Of a stretch of 64,000 nucleotides of DNA, positions 1 through 11,040 are shown piece after piece (the stretch's first letter is position 1; the number at the start of each line of letters is the position of its first letter). A program made the translations under genes and the position numbers. Source of the DNA: Brasenia schreberi (Eukaryota > Streptophyta > Magnoliopsida > Nymphaeales > Cabombaceae); the NCBI GenBank assembly GCA_036023115.1, contig JAYKKT010000061.1:16804501-16868500 (forward strand), in the 5' to 3' direction. The notes below the pieces were generated by a model. It did not search any database. It saw only the letters and a list, made by a program, of their open reading frames with translations, and was not told the DNA's origin.

Positions 1-23
1 AGAAAACTCGGAAGAAGTAAAAG

Positions 24-25
<2 letters not shown>

Positions 26-55
<30 letters not shown>
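26..55. repeat. (AT)n microsatellite
   Basis: About 15 uninterrupted AT units are read directly from the sequence. Confidence 0.95.
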
Positions 56-171
56 CACAATTACAAAAAAATACAAGGTACATATTGCCTTCTAAGAAAA
101 ACTCTCTGCGGGTAACCTTGTCTCTCTTTTCTTCCACTCCACACTAGAATCTCTTAAGCATGACATCCTTA

Positions 172-227
172 GGCTCCAACATTAACATCCACATGCATCG
201 GCTCCAACATTAAGATCCACATGCATC
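172..227. repeat. 28-bp tandem duplication, two copies
   Basis: A unit beginning GGCTCCAACATTAA and ending ACATGCATC occurs at 172-199 and again at 200-227 with one C/G difference. Confidence 0.9.
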
Positions 228-1010
228 CCCTTGGAAACTGATCTCCTCTTCAACAAAGAGGGCCTTGTCTGTCGACCTAATGCTCTTAGTGCACATCGCC
301 ATTCATGGATAGAACAGCACTCGAGGTTAAAGTTCTTGTCTCCATCCTCATTTGAGGATCTAACACCATTCCTCTCCTACCCAATTTTAACATATTGTCC
401 CTTGCGATAACCTGTCGAGAAAAAGAAAGATCATATCTTTGTCCATTACAAACTAATTTTCTATATATACGAGAAAATATGATCAAGAACCAGAACTTTA
501 GGAAACTCCATTTAAACCGTTTGAAAGGATTGGAACTTTCAAAAATCAATGAGAAAAAGGAATCGGGGCCGGGTTCGCACAAGAGGAGAACCCTGCTGTT
601 CTCGTTCCCGTCCAAGATTTCCTTAGTTTTCTTTGTCCACGTCCTCGTCTCTCGTTTCTACTTCGGACTGCCTCGTTGAGGATGGGTCCCGGTGAGGGGC
701 GGGCATCCCAATATCCCCCTGGACGACGGTTTTATATGTTTTGATCATTTATTGGGTATTGTTGTAATATAACTAAGAAGTGAGGGTTGTTATGCAGTCT
801 AGAAAATATAGATAAAGGATAGGTGGCCACGTCTCATCTCTCCTTCCAGTGTGGGACCCACTTTCCTGGCTTATGTGTTGAGTAACCAATGATCCTTCTA
901 CCCACTCTCTCCTACAGTGTGGGTGGTAGGCGCTTGCCATAAAGTGCAAGAGCGTCATCTGCCATTAAAAGCCTGCAGAGAGCTCCCCACAGGCCACTAT
1001 CGGAGGCACC

Positions 1011-1077
1011 ATGACCATCCGCACCATGTCCTCTCTAATTTCCCTGGTCGTCCGATCCTCCAAAGTGGGATCTCTAG
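1011..1077 (+). CDS. ALDH2B: ALDH2B exon 1: start codon and mitochondrial presequence
   Basis: ATG at 1011 is followed by 22 codons rich in Ser, Arg and hydrophobic residues, then G|GTATAG. The single leftover G combines with the GA that opens exon 2 at 3550, giving ...GSLG-TTAASGIRSRLFSTAVAAEEP. That resembles plant ALDH2B presequences, which end near FSTAAAAEEP. Phase match, codon content and splice donor support it. Intron 1 would be about 2.47 kb. RNA evidence is not available here. Confidence 0.7.
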
Positions 1078-1091
1078 GTATAGAAGCTGTT

Positions 1092-1113
1092 GTCTCTCTC
1101 TCTCTCTCTCTCT
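1092..1113. repeat. (TC)n microsatellite in intron 1
   Basis: About ten uninterrupted TC units lie just after the exon 1 donor site, read directly. Confidence 0.9.
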
Positions 1114-1474
1114 TCCTCTCTGTGGAAAGTACTGGACAGTTTTGATAGCTGATGGTTCCTGTCTTATATTTATGATGATGTTCTTCTGTCTTGGCTTCGA
1201 TGGCAGAAGATTCGGGTATGGGGTGTCCACCGTGAATTTATGGAGGATATGTGGCTATTGACTGATTGAATATGCCTTGTTTTTTGGTTTTATTCATTTT
1301 AAGGGCATGGGTCACTGTGTTACTTGTGGGTTTTTGACGAACATGTGTTCATTTCCTGGTTGGTTGTTCAAATACATCTACTTTAATAGTAAGAAGTATT
1401 TTCAGTAAGGATTTCTAAGCTTGAGTGAGGAACAAAAAACGAATACGGTGGTTTTGATTGTTCCGGTATGATCT

Positions 1475-1476
<2 letters not shown>

Positions 1477-1514
<38 letters not shown>
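1477..1514. repeat. (AT)n microsatellite in intron 1
   Basis: About 19 uninterrupted AT units, read directly. Confidence 0.95.
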
Positions 1515-1519
<5 letters not shown>

Positions 1520-1543
1520 TACGGTGGTGGAAACTTGGGGCTT

Positions 1544-1639
1544 GAAACAATAAAGAATGCTAACATGAGAGAGCTCTGTGGAAACAAAGAATCCATGTAG
1601 CCGACCCAGTCTAGTATGGGAAAAGGCTTAGTTGTTGTT
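1544..1639 (+). mobile_element. 5'-truncated RTE-type LINE tail with 20-bp target-site duplication
   Basis: The string around 1570-1639 (CCATGTAGCCGACCCAGTCT..., then AAAAGGCTTAGTTGTTGTTG) matches the 3' ends of the LINE copies at 50938 and 53812, including the (TTG)n tail. It is flanked by perfect direct repeats GTGGTGGAAACTTGGGGCTT at 1524-1543 and 1640-1659, the expected target-site duplication. Only about 96 bp of the element was inserted. It lies in intron 1 of the ALDH2B locus in the same orientation. Confidence 0.85.
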
Positions 1640-4124
1640 GTGGTGGAAACTTGGGGCTTAAATTGCTAGACCAACTTCTGATTAAGGATTTATGCTGATT
1701 AAGACGTCAAACAGAACTTTGACAACGGGGAATTTTTGTTTTGGACGGTGAAGGTTGTGATCGCCTGAAACAGATAAGAATCTTTGGAAGATTTTATTGA
1801 ATTTTCATCTGCTAGATCATCTAAGACTATTTCGACGTTAGTTAGCTTCCTTTATGCGTTAGATCAGCGATATCTTTCTGGTCAGTCTGTCATCTCATGA
1901 AAAGTTTCCGAAGCATTTCAGGTTTTCTTATTCCGAATTTCAGAGATGTATATCCATGACTTTTGTATCCCAAGAGTGGCCATCTTTGTTTCTTCACTAG
2001 TGATTTCATCGGTGACAAGTAATTCAAACTATCCTATGATGCTAGTCGTCTTATAGCTCAAAATCTATCCATCTTTGGAAAACGGAACCAACAAATGGAA
2101 CATTACACATGTACAAGTTCCTCTCGAAAATGGAAACTCAAACTGGATCATGTGATTCTTTGATTGACGATTTTGAAACGATGTGAACTTTTTCCGAAAG
2201 GTAACCAAGTATTTTTCATCTTAAGTTTCTCCATCACAGTTTATTTAGCTCATTTCTCATGAACTTTCATAGGGTCAGAATTTACTGTAGCGCACTATCA
2301 CCTGATACTCTTGATCTTTCGTTAAATTTTGTTTACCAAAGAATATAACTTTTCAATTACATATTGTATCTTGGAAATGTTCCATTTCCATGAAAGTGGA
2401 ATATCATGTAAAAAGATGTGAGTTTGGATTCAACTGCAGGGCTATGGTGGGCACCTATTTGTGTTGGCAATCACCCTCCCTTGTAATTAGGACGAGTATA
2501 ATTTTTGTACGTATCGTGAATCGTTCCGTCTGGTATTTTAATTTTTTAAAATATTTTAAAAATTAAGAAAAACAATAAACAATAAAAATCAAGAACTATT
2601 CTAAATTAGGCTAGTTTCCTAATTTGTTGGCTGGTGACTTTGAAAACTGCTTATTCTTATTGGTCTTGTTGCTATTCTTGGAGATCACCTTTCAAATTTT
2701 GCTCTTGTCAAGATGGAAAAGATCATATCAATCCTTAGTCCTTACCCTTTCCAAGCATCAAAGGGCTGATTTTTATAAGATTGAAGACAGATTAGGACTC
2801 ATATTTTTGGACATTAGAGATTGAAGACTGATTTGTTGAAGACGAAAGCCTTGACCATGCCAGTTGAAGGGCACGCTCAACATGATTGGTATTCACGTCC
2901 TAGATGGTAAAGAGTCAAACGTGCGTTTGACCAATAGGACATTGATGCAGAGTTCTGATATTCAGATTTCTGGTTGGATGCTTGTTACAAGGTTCCCTTA
3001 TGGTATTTCTCGTTTGATTCATGGAAGCACAATAGTGTTTATATAGGATAGTATAATAGATGAAATGGCTCACTTTTTTTATTGCCTATGAGATTTTAGT
3101 ACCAAGAAGACCTTGACAAAGAGAATATCATGGCTACCGTTCATTGCAGTAGTGCTATGTATTTCACCTGTTATGTCCATGGTGGATATTCAAATTATGA
3201 ACACATTATGTATAACGTTAGTCCCTTTTCTCTGTACAGCTCTCTGAATAATACTTTTTTGAATAATACTAATGCATACACTAATGGCTTCCACCTCTTC
3301 CACACTGCAATATCCTGATTCTCAATTTTCTTGTTGATATACATCCATGAGCAGCAAGGAACATTTATTCTGCTTTTTACGTACCAATTCATGTTCAATT
3401 TGGCTGTAATATTTTTATATTTCTACTTCTGTGTCATTATTTTGGTTTTCAAAACGATGAACCATCCATGATCTCCTTGCTTATCTTGAATTTGAAATGT
3501 GGAATTGATCTCATGTTTAAGACTTTCCTCTTTGCTGTTGTTTTTTCAGGAACAACTGCTGCAAGTGGTATAAGAAGTCGGTTGTTTAGCACCGCAGTTG
3601 CAGCTGAAGAACCCATCACTCCACCTGTACTTGTGAATTTAACACAGCTTCTAATTGATGGCCAGTTTGTTGATTCTGTATCAGGTAATCATTTGATTTC
3701 AGAATAGGGTGTAACTTTCTCTCCCTCTCCCTATATACATTATATATATGTATATGGTTTTCCTCCTTATGTTGTCCTATGGGGGTAGAATTGACTTATA
3801 TTTTGGTTTGCCTCAGGCAAGACATTTCCAACACTGGATCCTAGGACAGGAGAAGTTATTGCACATGTCGCAGAGGGAGAAGCAGAGGATATCAACAGGG
3901 CTGTAGCTGCAGCCCGTAAAGCATTTGATAAGGGACCATGGCCGAAAATGACTCCTTATGTAATAGTTATTATAGTCCATTTGCCTACAGTTTATATGTC
4001 ATACTGATGTATGTGGATTGCTAAACATATAGATCGTTTTCTGTTTTGGTTGGGATAGGTTATTTCGATGTCTTTTGGTTGATCAAGAACCAAAATTTAT
4101 ACTATGCAATCATCAACTTGCACA

Positions 4125-4282
4125 TGGTTCTTGTTGAGATTTTTGTATTATATTCAAGGAGCATAATACTTTTCTGAACTATTTACTTCTCTTTGCGGCT
4201 GTTTGGGATAATGGGAAGCCATATGAGCAAGCATCTCAAATTGAGGTTCCAATGCTGGTTCGTTTAATGCGCTACTATGCTG
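4125..4282 (+). pseudogene. ALDH2B: Decayed ALDH2B exon (LLRFADLIEKHN...WDNGKP)
   Basis: The 3' part (4204-4282) reads cleanly as WDNGKPYEQ...PMLVRLMRYYA and ends with a GT donor at 4283. Upstream of 4204 there is no AG acceptor next to the conserved codons. The DNA from about 4127 (CTTGTTGAGATTTTT, then AAGGAGCATAATAC and TTTGCGGCTG) aligns loosely with the codons for LLRFADLIEKHNDEIAAL but with indels and wrong frames. Damaged exon is my reading; poor match through chance is possible for the 5' half. Confidence 0.6.
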
Positions 4283-4569
4283 GTATGTGGGATGAGGAAT
4301 GTGGAACTTTACTTTTCTCCTCTTTGTTTTGTGAAACTATACTAACAATTTGTATTTCCATATTCTCCAGGTTGGGCAGATAAGATCCATGGTCTCACAG
4401 TTCCAGCTGAGTTATGGCTATTTAAGAGCTTTATCTATAACGTTAAAAGTGTGGTTGCCTCATTTAACAATTTAATAGAAATTCCAGTTCCAATGACGTA
4501 CAGTTCTATTAATATGTTTGCATATAATCATGGTTGATGTCAAAACGCCAGTTTTGCTTTCTTTATATT

Positions 4570-5156
4570 GTCTCAGGACTCATGGCCAGTATTCAGCAGA
4601 ACTACTCTATGATTCATGTGACATTTATTTTTCCTGTCATGTTGGGTTCAGAGATGGATCTTCCTTTCCACCTTGTTTTGGCTATCAGAGACTTGGGTTC
4701 TTACTTGGTGAACAAAATTTCTTTTTACAACCATTGGGTCTGAATAAATCATGATGTATATGTGCATATGTTCTAGATATCATAAAGGTATGAAGAATAT
4801 TGTGAACTGCCAAAATTTTATACTGTAGTTAGCGTAAGGGTTTCTCACAATATCTTTTCAAATTTCTTAGTGTCCTGTCATCAATATATAACCATAAAAA
4901 AGAGTCTGTATGATAACAGTCTCAAGTTCAGTATGTCCTGTGGAGAAACTTCGTGGTTCTATATATTATTGGCCATTGATGCTTCGGTAAAAACTTGATG
5001 CTTCTTGCCTTAGAATGCACAAAGTTTCAGCGGTTTTTCTGCAATATGTTGAGTCTATTGATGAATGAACCACCAAACTATTACTGGGATGTGCTTTGCC
5101 TCAGTTTCAGGTTAGAAGTAATCGGGCCTCCTCTTATGGCTTTCTCTGTTTCACAG
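4570..5156 (+). pseudogene. ALDH2B: Decayed ALDH2B NAD-binding exon region
   Basis: In ALDH2 the segment after HGLTVPAD carries the NAD-binding strand (GQIIPWNFP), ALACGNT and KTAEQTPLSA. Here only fragments can be matched: GGCCAGTATTC at about 4585 (like GPYQV), TGTGGAGAAACTTCGTGGTT at about 4938 (like the ACGNTVV codons), and [10 protein letters not shown] directly before AGLPPG at 5125-5156 (like TPLSALYVSKLFHE with about four residues deleted). The rest is unrecognisable. No intact open frame joins these pieces. Confidence 0.55.
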
Positions 5157-7933
5157 GCTGGGCTTCCTCCTGGTGTATTAAATGTGATCTCTGGATTCGG
5201 GCCAACAGCTGGAGCAGCCGTAGCTAGTCACATGGATGTAGACAAGGTACCTTGTAACTGTTGATATGTATACATTTGCTACACATGTTGAATTCTTTCT
5301 TGTTAAATGTTTGTGTGAATTCCATTTTACAGATAATTTGGTGATCTGCCAACCTTTAATCTTTAAGCAAGGGACATGAAAGTTCAGTTCTGTTAATTGT
5401 TAATAATTGCATTATAAAATTCAATTCCCTTACATATGGCCCCTCCTTCCTCAAGAAACTCCTCCGTGAGCATATCAATACTCTCATTCTTGCTTGTCCC
5501 GTGCTGTTCTTGCTTCTTTTGTTGCCGGCCTCCCTTTTGTAAGGCCTCTTGTCCTTTTCGTGTAATAGAAATAGGACTATTGGAATGATGATGCACAGAG
5601 CAATGTTTCAGGACTTGCTTTTTCTGAATGTGATTATGTGTCCTTGCGGCTGATATTCTTAGAAATTTCTCTTAGGAAAATAAGCTTCTGCACTTCTCAT
5701 ACATATTGCTTTCTCATAATCACTTTTCTTATCCGTCTCCTACCTTTTGCAAGTATGGTTTCTTACACTCTTCATATGTTGAGCATCGGTTCAGAGTCTG
5801 GTTGAAGCTCTCAACACTAACATTTTTACGATGTGATTGCAACCATCCATGTGCATCATAGAAGAATGTGGATCTCTGTGTAGAGGAAGGGAGAAGTAAC
5901 TAGCTGGTTGTGGAGATTAAAGTAGCATCCCAACTCGCTATAAATTTCTTTGGCTGTTTATCATAACCAAAGCAATTATTTGAAAGTCTTCCAGTCAGGG
6001 CTCAACCATGTTTCAAGGATGTTTTCTACAAGAACGATAGGTTAGGCAGCACCACCAAATGCACACCCAAGTATTAAACTCCTGGCCTCTTGGCAGGGAA
6101 CTGACCCAGGCCCTTTCGGGCATCATATCCAAAGGTTGCAAAAGCTTGGCAGTGCAAGCCTTTGTTCTATTTGTTTATTCTTTGTTGGCCCTGAACCTGT
6201 CCAGTTCCCCTTTTCCTTTACTTCTAAGAACCTTCATCTGTTGGGAATGTAATCTGATTTTGCCTACTTACATTTTGAGTGATGAAACATAGACATGGTT
6301 CATATCTCTAGAGCGAACCTCTGCTTTCTCAGTGATCAATACATGTATTTACTCTCTTTGTAGACGAAGAATAGCATGCATCTAGATTTCTTTTTTCATT
6401 GCATCATTAGATGCATGTACCCTTGTAAATTTTCAGTTATTGTGTAAAACTTGTTCATGTGTGTTGTCACAGGAAGCGTACTCACTATCTCCCGTTTCAT
6501 GATATATTTTAACTGATATAGCAGAGAGCGTACCATGAGACTTGCTCTTTTTATTTGGATCACTAAATCCTTTGTTTTTTCCTGCTTTTTTGGTATTTCA
6601 ACTCCTTAACGGTTGTGTTAACTGCTAAAGGAATAAAAAGCATGATTGCCATCCAGAGTGCACCTCCTGTATCCTCTATGACGTTTCTGCCTCCTTTACA
6701 CCAATTCAATTATGTTATGCAGATAGCTTTCACTGGATCCACCTCCACTGGGCAGATTGTGCTCGAGTTAGCTGCAAGAAGCAACCTCAAGTCTGTGACT
6801 TTGGAGCTTGGAGGGAAATCGCCTTTCATCGTTTGTGAAGATGCTGACGTCGACGAAGCTGTAGAACTTGCACATTTTGCTCTATTTTTTAATCAAGTAA
6901 GCAATGCTTAAGGTACCTACAGTGCACATTGTAAACATAATTTATGTATTGTTAATGCTGGCCTCTCTGCAGGGGCAATGCTGCTGTGCAGGGTCAAGAA
7001 CTTTGGTTCATGAAAATGTGTATGATGAATTTGTGGAAAAGGCTAAAGCACGCGCTCTCAAGCGTGTGGTTGGTGATCCATTCAAAAAGGGTGTAGAGCA
7101 AGGACCTCAGGTATCACAATTTATGATCACTTGTGCGGCATCTCTCTTTTCATTCTAGTGTTGGACTTGGAAAGGGTTAAGTGTATGATGTTAATGAATG
7201 GAACTGTCATGCTTCTTTTGGTTCTTCTTGACTGCTTAACTATTCGCACAAGGATGACAAGATTATATTACAGATCATTTACAAGTTCTTTTATAAAAAA
7301 CTTGCAGATTGACGTGGAGCAGTTTCAAAAAATACTAAAGTATATTAAATTAGGTATTGATCATGGAGCTACACTGGAAACAGGGGGCGAAAGAATAGGT
7401 GACAAGGGCTATTACATTCAGCCAACTATATTTACGAACGTCAAGGTGTGGAGTCACATTTATCAGTAAATTATCATAAATCAAGCATTATTTAAGTGTC
7501 TAGTAATCTCTGCACAGGACAATATGCCAATTGCTACAGATGAAATTTTCGGCCCGGTGCAATCTATCATGAAATTCAAGTATGCAATGAACCCCTCATC
7601 TCCAATCACATTTTGGTTATCACTTTCGTCTCTCTCATAATATTCAACTGATGAAACAGGAGCTTGGATGAAGTGATACAGAGAGCAAATCAAACACGCT
7701 ACGGACTTGCTGCCGGTGTGTTCACGAAGAACCTTGACACTGCTAATACACTGATGCGGGCTCTGAGAGTGGGAACTGTTTGGATCAATTGCTTTGATGT
7801 TTTTGATGCTGCAATCCCGTTTGGTGGATTCAAGATGAGTGGCCTTGGTAGGGAAAAGGGAGTTTACAGCTTGAACAACTACTTGCAAGTCAAAGCCGTG
7901 GTAACCCCATTGAAGAATCCCGCTTGGCTGTAA

Positions 7934-10689
7934 CTTATTTGCGTCCGTAGAAGCCTTGAGTGGCCGAGGCTTGTGAACCTAAAGGAGAAATAATCAGTAT
8001 ATCATTCTGTAGAGCATTGAAAATGTGCTTCCATTGATGCATAAATAAGTATATGCAGTCCTCTGAAAGCTTCCATATTTCAATTTGAGTTCCTGAATAT
8101 CTTAAGAAATAAGGGTGTCTTTCAATTTTGGATATTTAGCTCCACGGTTTTGAGATTGTACCTAATGAGACCTTAGATCATATTAGAGGCCTAATTATCA
8201 AATTTTGTTTCATGGTAAAAGTGAGTTTTTTGATACGAAGTACCCTTTTCTACAGTATGAATTAAAGAATGGGAAATATTATGTGTAATTAACAAGATAG
8301 ACTGCACCCAGAACATTACCTAAACTGCCTGGGCTTGTTATATCCCACCTGGGTCCTAAAGAATGGGAAATATGCAGGCTTAGCAGAGGTATGCCATGTC
8401 TTAACTGATTTCTCTCCATTCTCTCTCTCTCTCCATTTTTCTCTACCCTTCCCCAGTTACACCATTTCTCTGTTCTTTCACATTCGACTTCAACCCCCAC
8501 CTCCCCTCTCTCTCTCTCTTGTGACCTAAACTCTCAATCGAGCATTTATAGACCATCAGTTAGGGGTGTTTGTGGTTCAATACTAGCCTCTATTTCTAGT
8601 CAAACCAAAATTGAGAATCGAACCAAACCATTATTGGTACATTGAACCGAACCATAGGTTCCGGTTTGGTTCAATTCCAAACCTATGGGTCTATACCTTA
8701 TAGTATTATGTAAATTTATGGCAATAAAAAATATAACGAATAAGAAGCATCATCACATTCAAATTATGTCATGATAAATAGTAATACCACAAATTGATGC
8801 TCACATAAGGGAGGGAAGAGGAAAGAGGACTGAAGGTGTTGAAATATTGTTAGGCTTTGGAAAAGCAAAGCACAAGAGGTTCGTTGTTATGATGACCGGA
8901 TCTACTAATCTAGGGTCAGGATTTTGTTAGGTTTTGGTTCTATCCTTCGAATCATGAATCAAACCACACCTTTTTTTCACGTTTAGAACCAAATGAAACC
9001 AAATTGGACAACTACTGGAACTGCACCAAACCAGTTTAGTTCAGTTTTCCCGGTTCAGTAAAAAATATCTTCAAAATAAAGAGAAAAATAAGTGATGGCT
9101 TATGATGATGAGAGAAAGCCATGGAGAGCAAAATCAGTGATGGTTTATGATGATGAGAGCCATGGAGGTTATGGTGAACTGCCATGAGGAAAGCTCAGCC
9201 ATTTAAAATGGTGTTGGCTAAGGTGAAACCTACTGAATGCATGGTGACTAAAATAGCCAATTAAAGGCTATTGTATGATGCAATGTTTACCAAGTCCCAT
9301 ATGCATGATGTATTTTAGTTACATCATGTGAACCTTCAAAACCCACTTTTTCACTGTAGAGTACTGACTCAAGGATGTTGTGGATTCAATACATGATCTG
9401 CTGCGCCTCGACGCATGGACTTGAGTAATCTGGTTTTAGAATCAAGGTGTCACAAGCCAGCCTCCGAGTGATCTCCTCCCCTCTTCGCATGGACTGACAT
9501 GTGAAGGCGCCGCCTACTCGCCGCAGACGACAAGCCATTGAGCACGAATTTCGCCACACAAGATCGACATCGATTTTATTCAAATCAAAAGCAGAGAGAT
9601 ATAATCGAAAATAGTTCCTCACAAAGAAAGGGAGAACCACCGATCCTGCCACTACAAGCAAACCAGGAAGGATCAACATTAGGAGCTCAACTTCAGCGGC
9701 AATGGCTGCTCTCGACTTTCACATGGATGACGGAGAGAGGAGGAAGACGATCCAAATCACAGCGGCTTGTTACCATGAATCTCCTTTCATGAAATATAAA
9801 CCTGTTAGAATCAATACAAATTAATTGTTGGGTTAATTAAATCCATGTGTATTAATTACATTTAGTTCTTGTTAAGAATTCTTATATATTCATTTGATGT
9901 ATATTTGGTATACATATGAAAATCCTAAAGCATAAAAATCTGTGCAAATGAAAACCAAAAGACAAAGTTTAGTCCATATGGAAAGATAAAAGAAACCACA
10001 TATCCTTTTTATATTATTGATAGCTCATGAACCTTACTTCAAAGAGCTTAAAGAGGACATGCTAAACCACACATATATATGCTGAGTTGGGCCATGGTTT
10101 GTGAGAATTGTTTTTGATATATCCTTTTATACAAAAAGGTTTTGATCTAAGATCTACGCGAGAACAGTTACGAAACGAAGAGGTGCATCAACATATGTCT
10201 ATTGGATCAGATCTTAGATCCAAGATCCATGATCCACTTCACACTCTTTCTCCTCCCACACTCTTTCTCTGCACTGCTCCCTATTGCTCCTCCGCTCTCC
10301 AGCCAAGGCAAATCTCCTCCCATGAAATATAAACCAGACCCTTTAAATACTTAAGGCTGAACACATAACCAATAACCATTACATAGATACTAAATCTGAG
10401 TTTAAACATGGCATGAATGACTCCAAAGACTAAGACTCCGACTTTCAGGATAGGACTAATCTACTGCTATGAGGTCTCAATCCTCGTCGGAGATAACAGA
10501 TAAGTCTATCTTTTGATACGGAAGACGACAAATAAGCATAAAGGTTTGTATTACCTTGGCGTATAATTATTTTCCTGCAGGAGGAGCTTGTGAGTTGTGC
10601 AACATTAAAAGGATTGAGGTTAACAGTTTCTAAGTGACAAACTGCCATGGACGACATCTGCAAATGCTGGAGTCAGGTTTAGTAGTTTG
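7934..10689. other. Non-coding stretch, no gene recognised
   Basis: After the ALDH2B stop this region holds a CT-rich tract near 8420-8520. At about 8560-9070 there is a block rich in GGTTTGGTTC/GAACCGAACC-type strings, such as often flank plant hAT-like insertions, but I could not find matched termini. A GC-richer patch lies at 9410-9540 and a CT-rich patch at 10235-10320. Open frames of up to 97 residues look like chance. Confidence 0.5.
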
Positions 10690-11040
10690 GTTTAGTTTTA
10701 TTAGTTCCTTAAGCACCACTACCATCATTGTGATTCTCTCTCCATATCTTTCACTTACTCTTGTATGCACTCACCATACACACTCCTGTGACTGAAAGAC
10801 ACCAATTGCCTCAAATGTAAAAACATCTATAGCTTGATTCACATCCCTTGCCCACATAAGGTTAGTACTTACTGCCGGCCACTACTCTCGTGTCACACTC
10901 ACTCACCTACTCAAAGGAGAAGAAAGGAAGTAGGCTAGAAGGGAGGACACTCTCACTACAAGGAGCTTTCTTTACAAATGCAAGCTACCTCCCTCACATA
11001 GAATGCGAGATTTTATAGACCATGAGTTGGTAGGGATGTT
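10690..11040 (-). mobile_element. LTR fragment of the chromovirus-like family, inverted
   Basis: On the - strand, from about 11022 downwards, CTATAAAATCTCGCATTC and GTGAGGGAGGTAGCTTGCAT match the segment of the LTR at 15830-15990 (CTATAAAGCTTCGCATTCTA, GTGAGGGAGGCAACTTGCAT and the following GAGCTCCTTGTA... text). The match includes the TATA-like string and about 150 bp after it. This is a second copy of the same family in opposite orientation, without recognisable internal region beside it. Confidence 0.6.

Larger units (their letters stand above)
1..1010. other. Non-coding stretch upstream of the ALDH2B locus
   Basis: No conserved reading frame is recognisable here. The stretch holds an (AT)n tract at 26-55, a 28-bp direct duplication at 172-227, and a GC-richer block at about 560-720. 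The last few hundred bases precede the ATG at 1011 and would hold the promoter of the aldehyde dehydrogenase. A weak AT-rich TATA-like string lies near 805-818, but I cannot fix a transcription start. The short open frames in this block resemble nothing I know. Confidence 0.5.
1011..7933 (+). pseudogene. ALDH2B: Mitochondrial aldehyde dehydrogenase (ALDH2B type), central exons decayed
   Basis: The family oxidises acetaldehyde and other aldehydes to acids with NAD+ in the mitochondrial matrix. Clean exons with GT/AG borders: 1011-1077, 3550-3684, 3817-3959, 4371-4410, 5157-5246, 6723-6896, 6973-7110, 7308-7445, 7518-7579 and 7660-7933. Exon 1 (MTIRTMSSLISLVV...) is Arg/Ser-rich like a mitochondrial presequence and joins exon 2 in phase (G+GA). 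Conserved motifs present: [24 protein letters not shown], the glutamate motif ELGGKSPF, the catalytic cysteine motif [18 protein letters not shown], and the C-terminus [15 protein letters not shown]. Missing in readable form are the helix before WDNGKP and the NAD-binding stretch with GQIIPWNFP and KTAEQTPLS; only decayed remnants remain at about 4127-4203 and 4570-5156. Skipping them breaks the frame (the 4410 exon ends in phase 2, the 5157 exon starts in phase 0). A full enzyme therefore cannot be encoded. The well-kept 3' exons suggest recent loss or a paralogue elsewhere. Confidence 0.85.

Noticed and set aside
286..679. Open frames of 109 and 94 residues on opposite strands
   Set aside because: They overlap each other, have no known likeness, and the GC-richer block looks like part of an old repeat.
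2624..3046. Open frames between ALDH2B exon 1 and exon 2 as extra exons
   Set aside because: No likeness to ALDH and no need: exon 1 at 1011-1077 joins exon 2 in phase.
8560..9070. hAT-type DNA transposon
   Set aside because: GGTTTGGTTC-type strings are suggestive, but neither matching terminal inverted repeats nor an 8-bp duplication was found.
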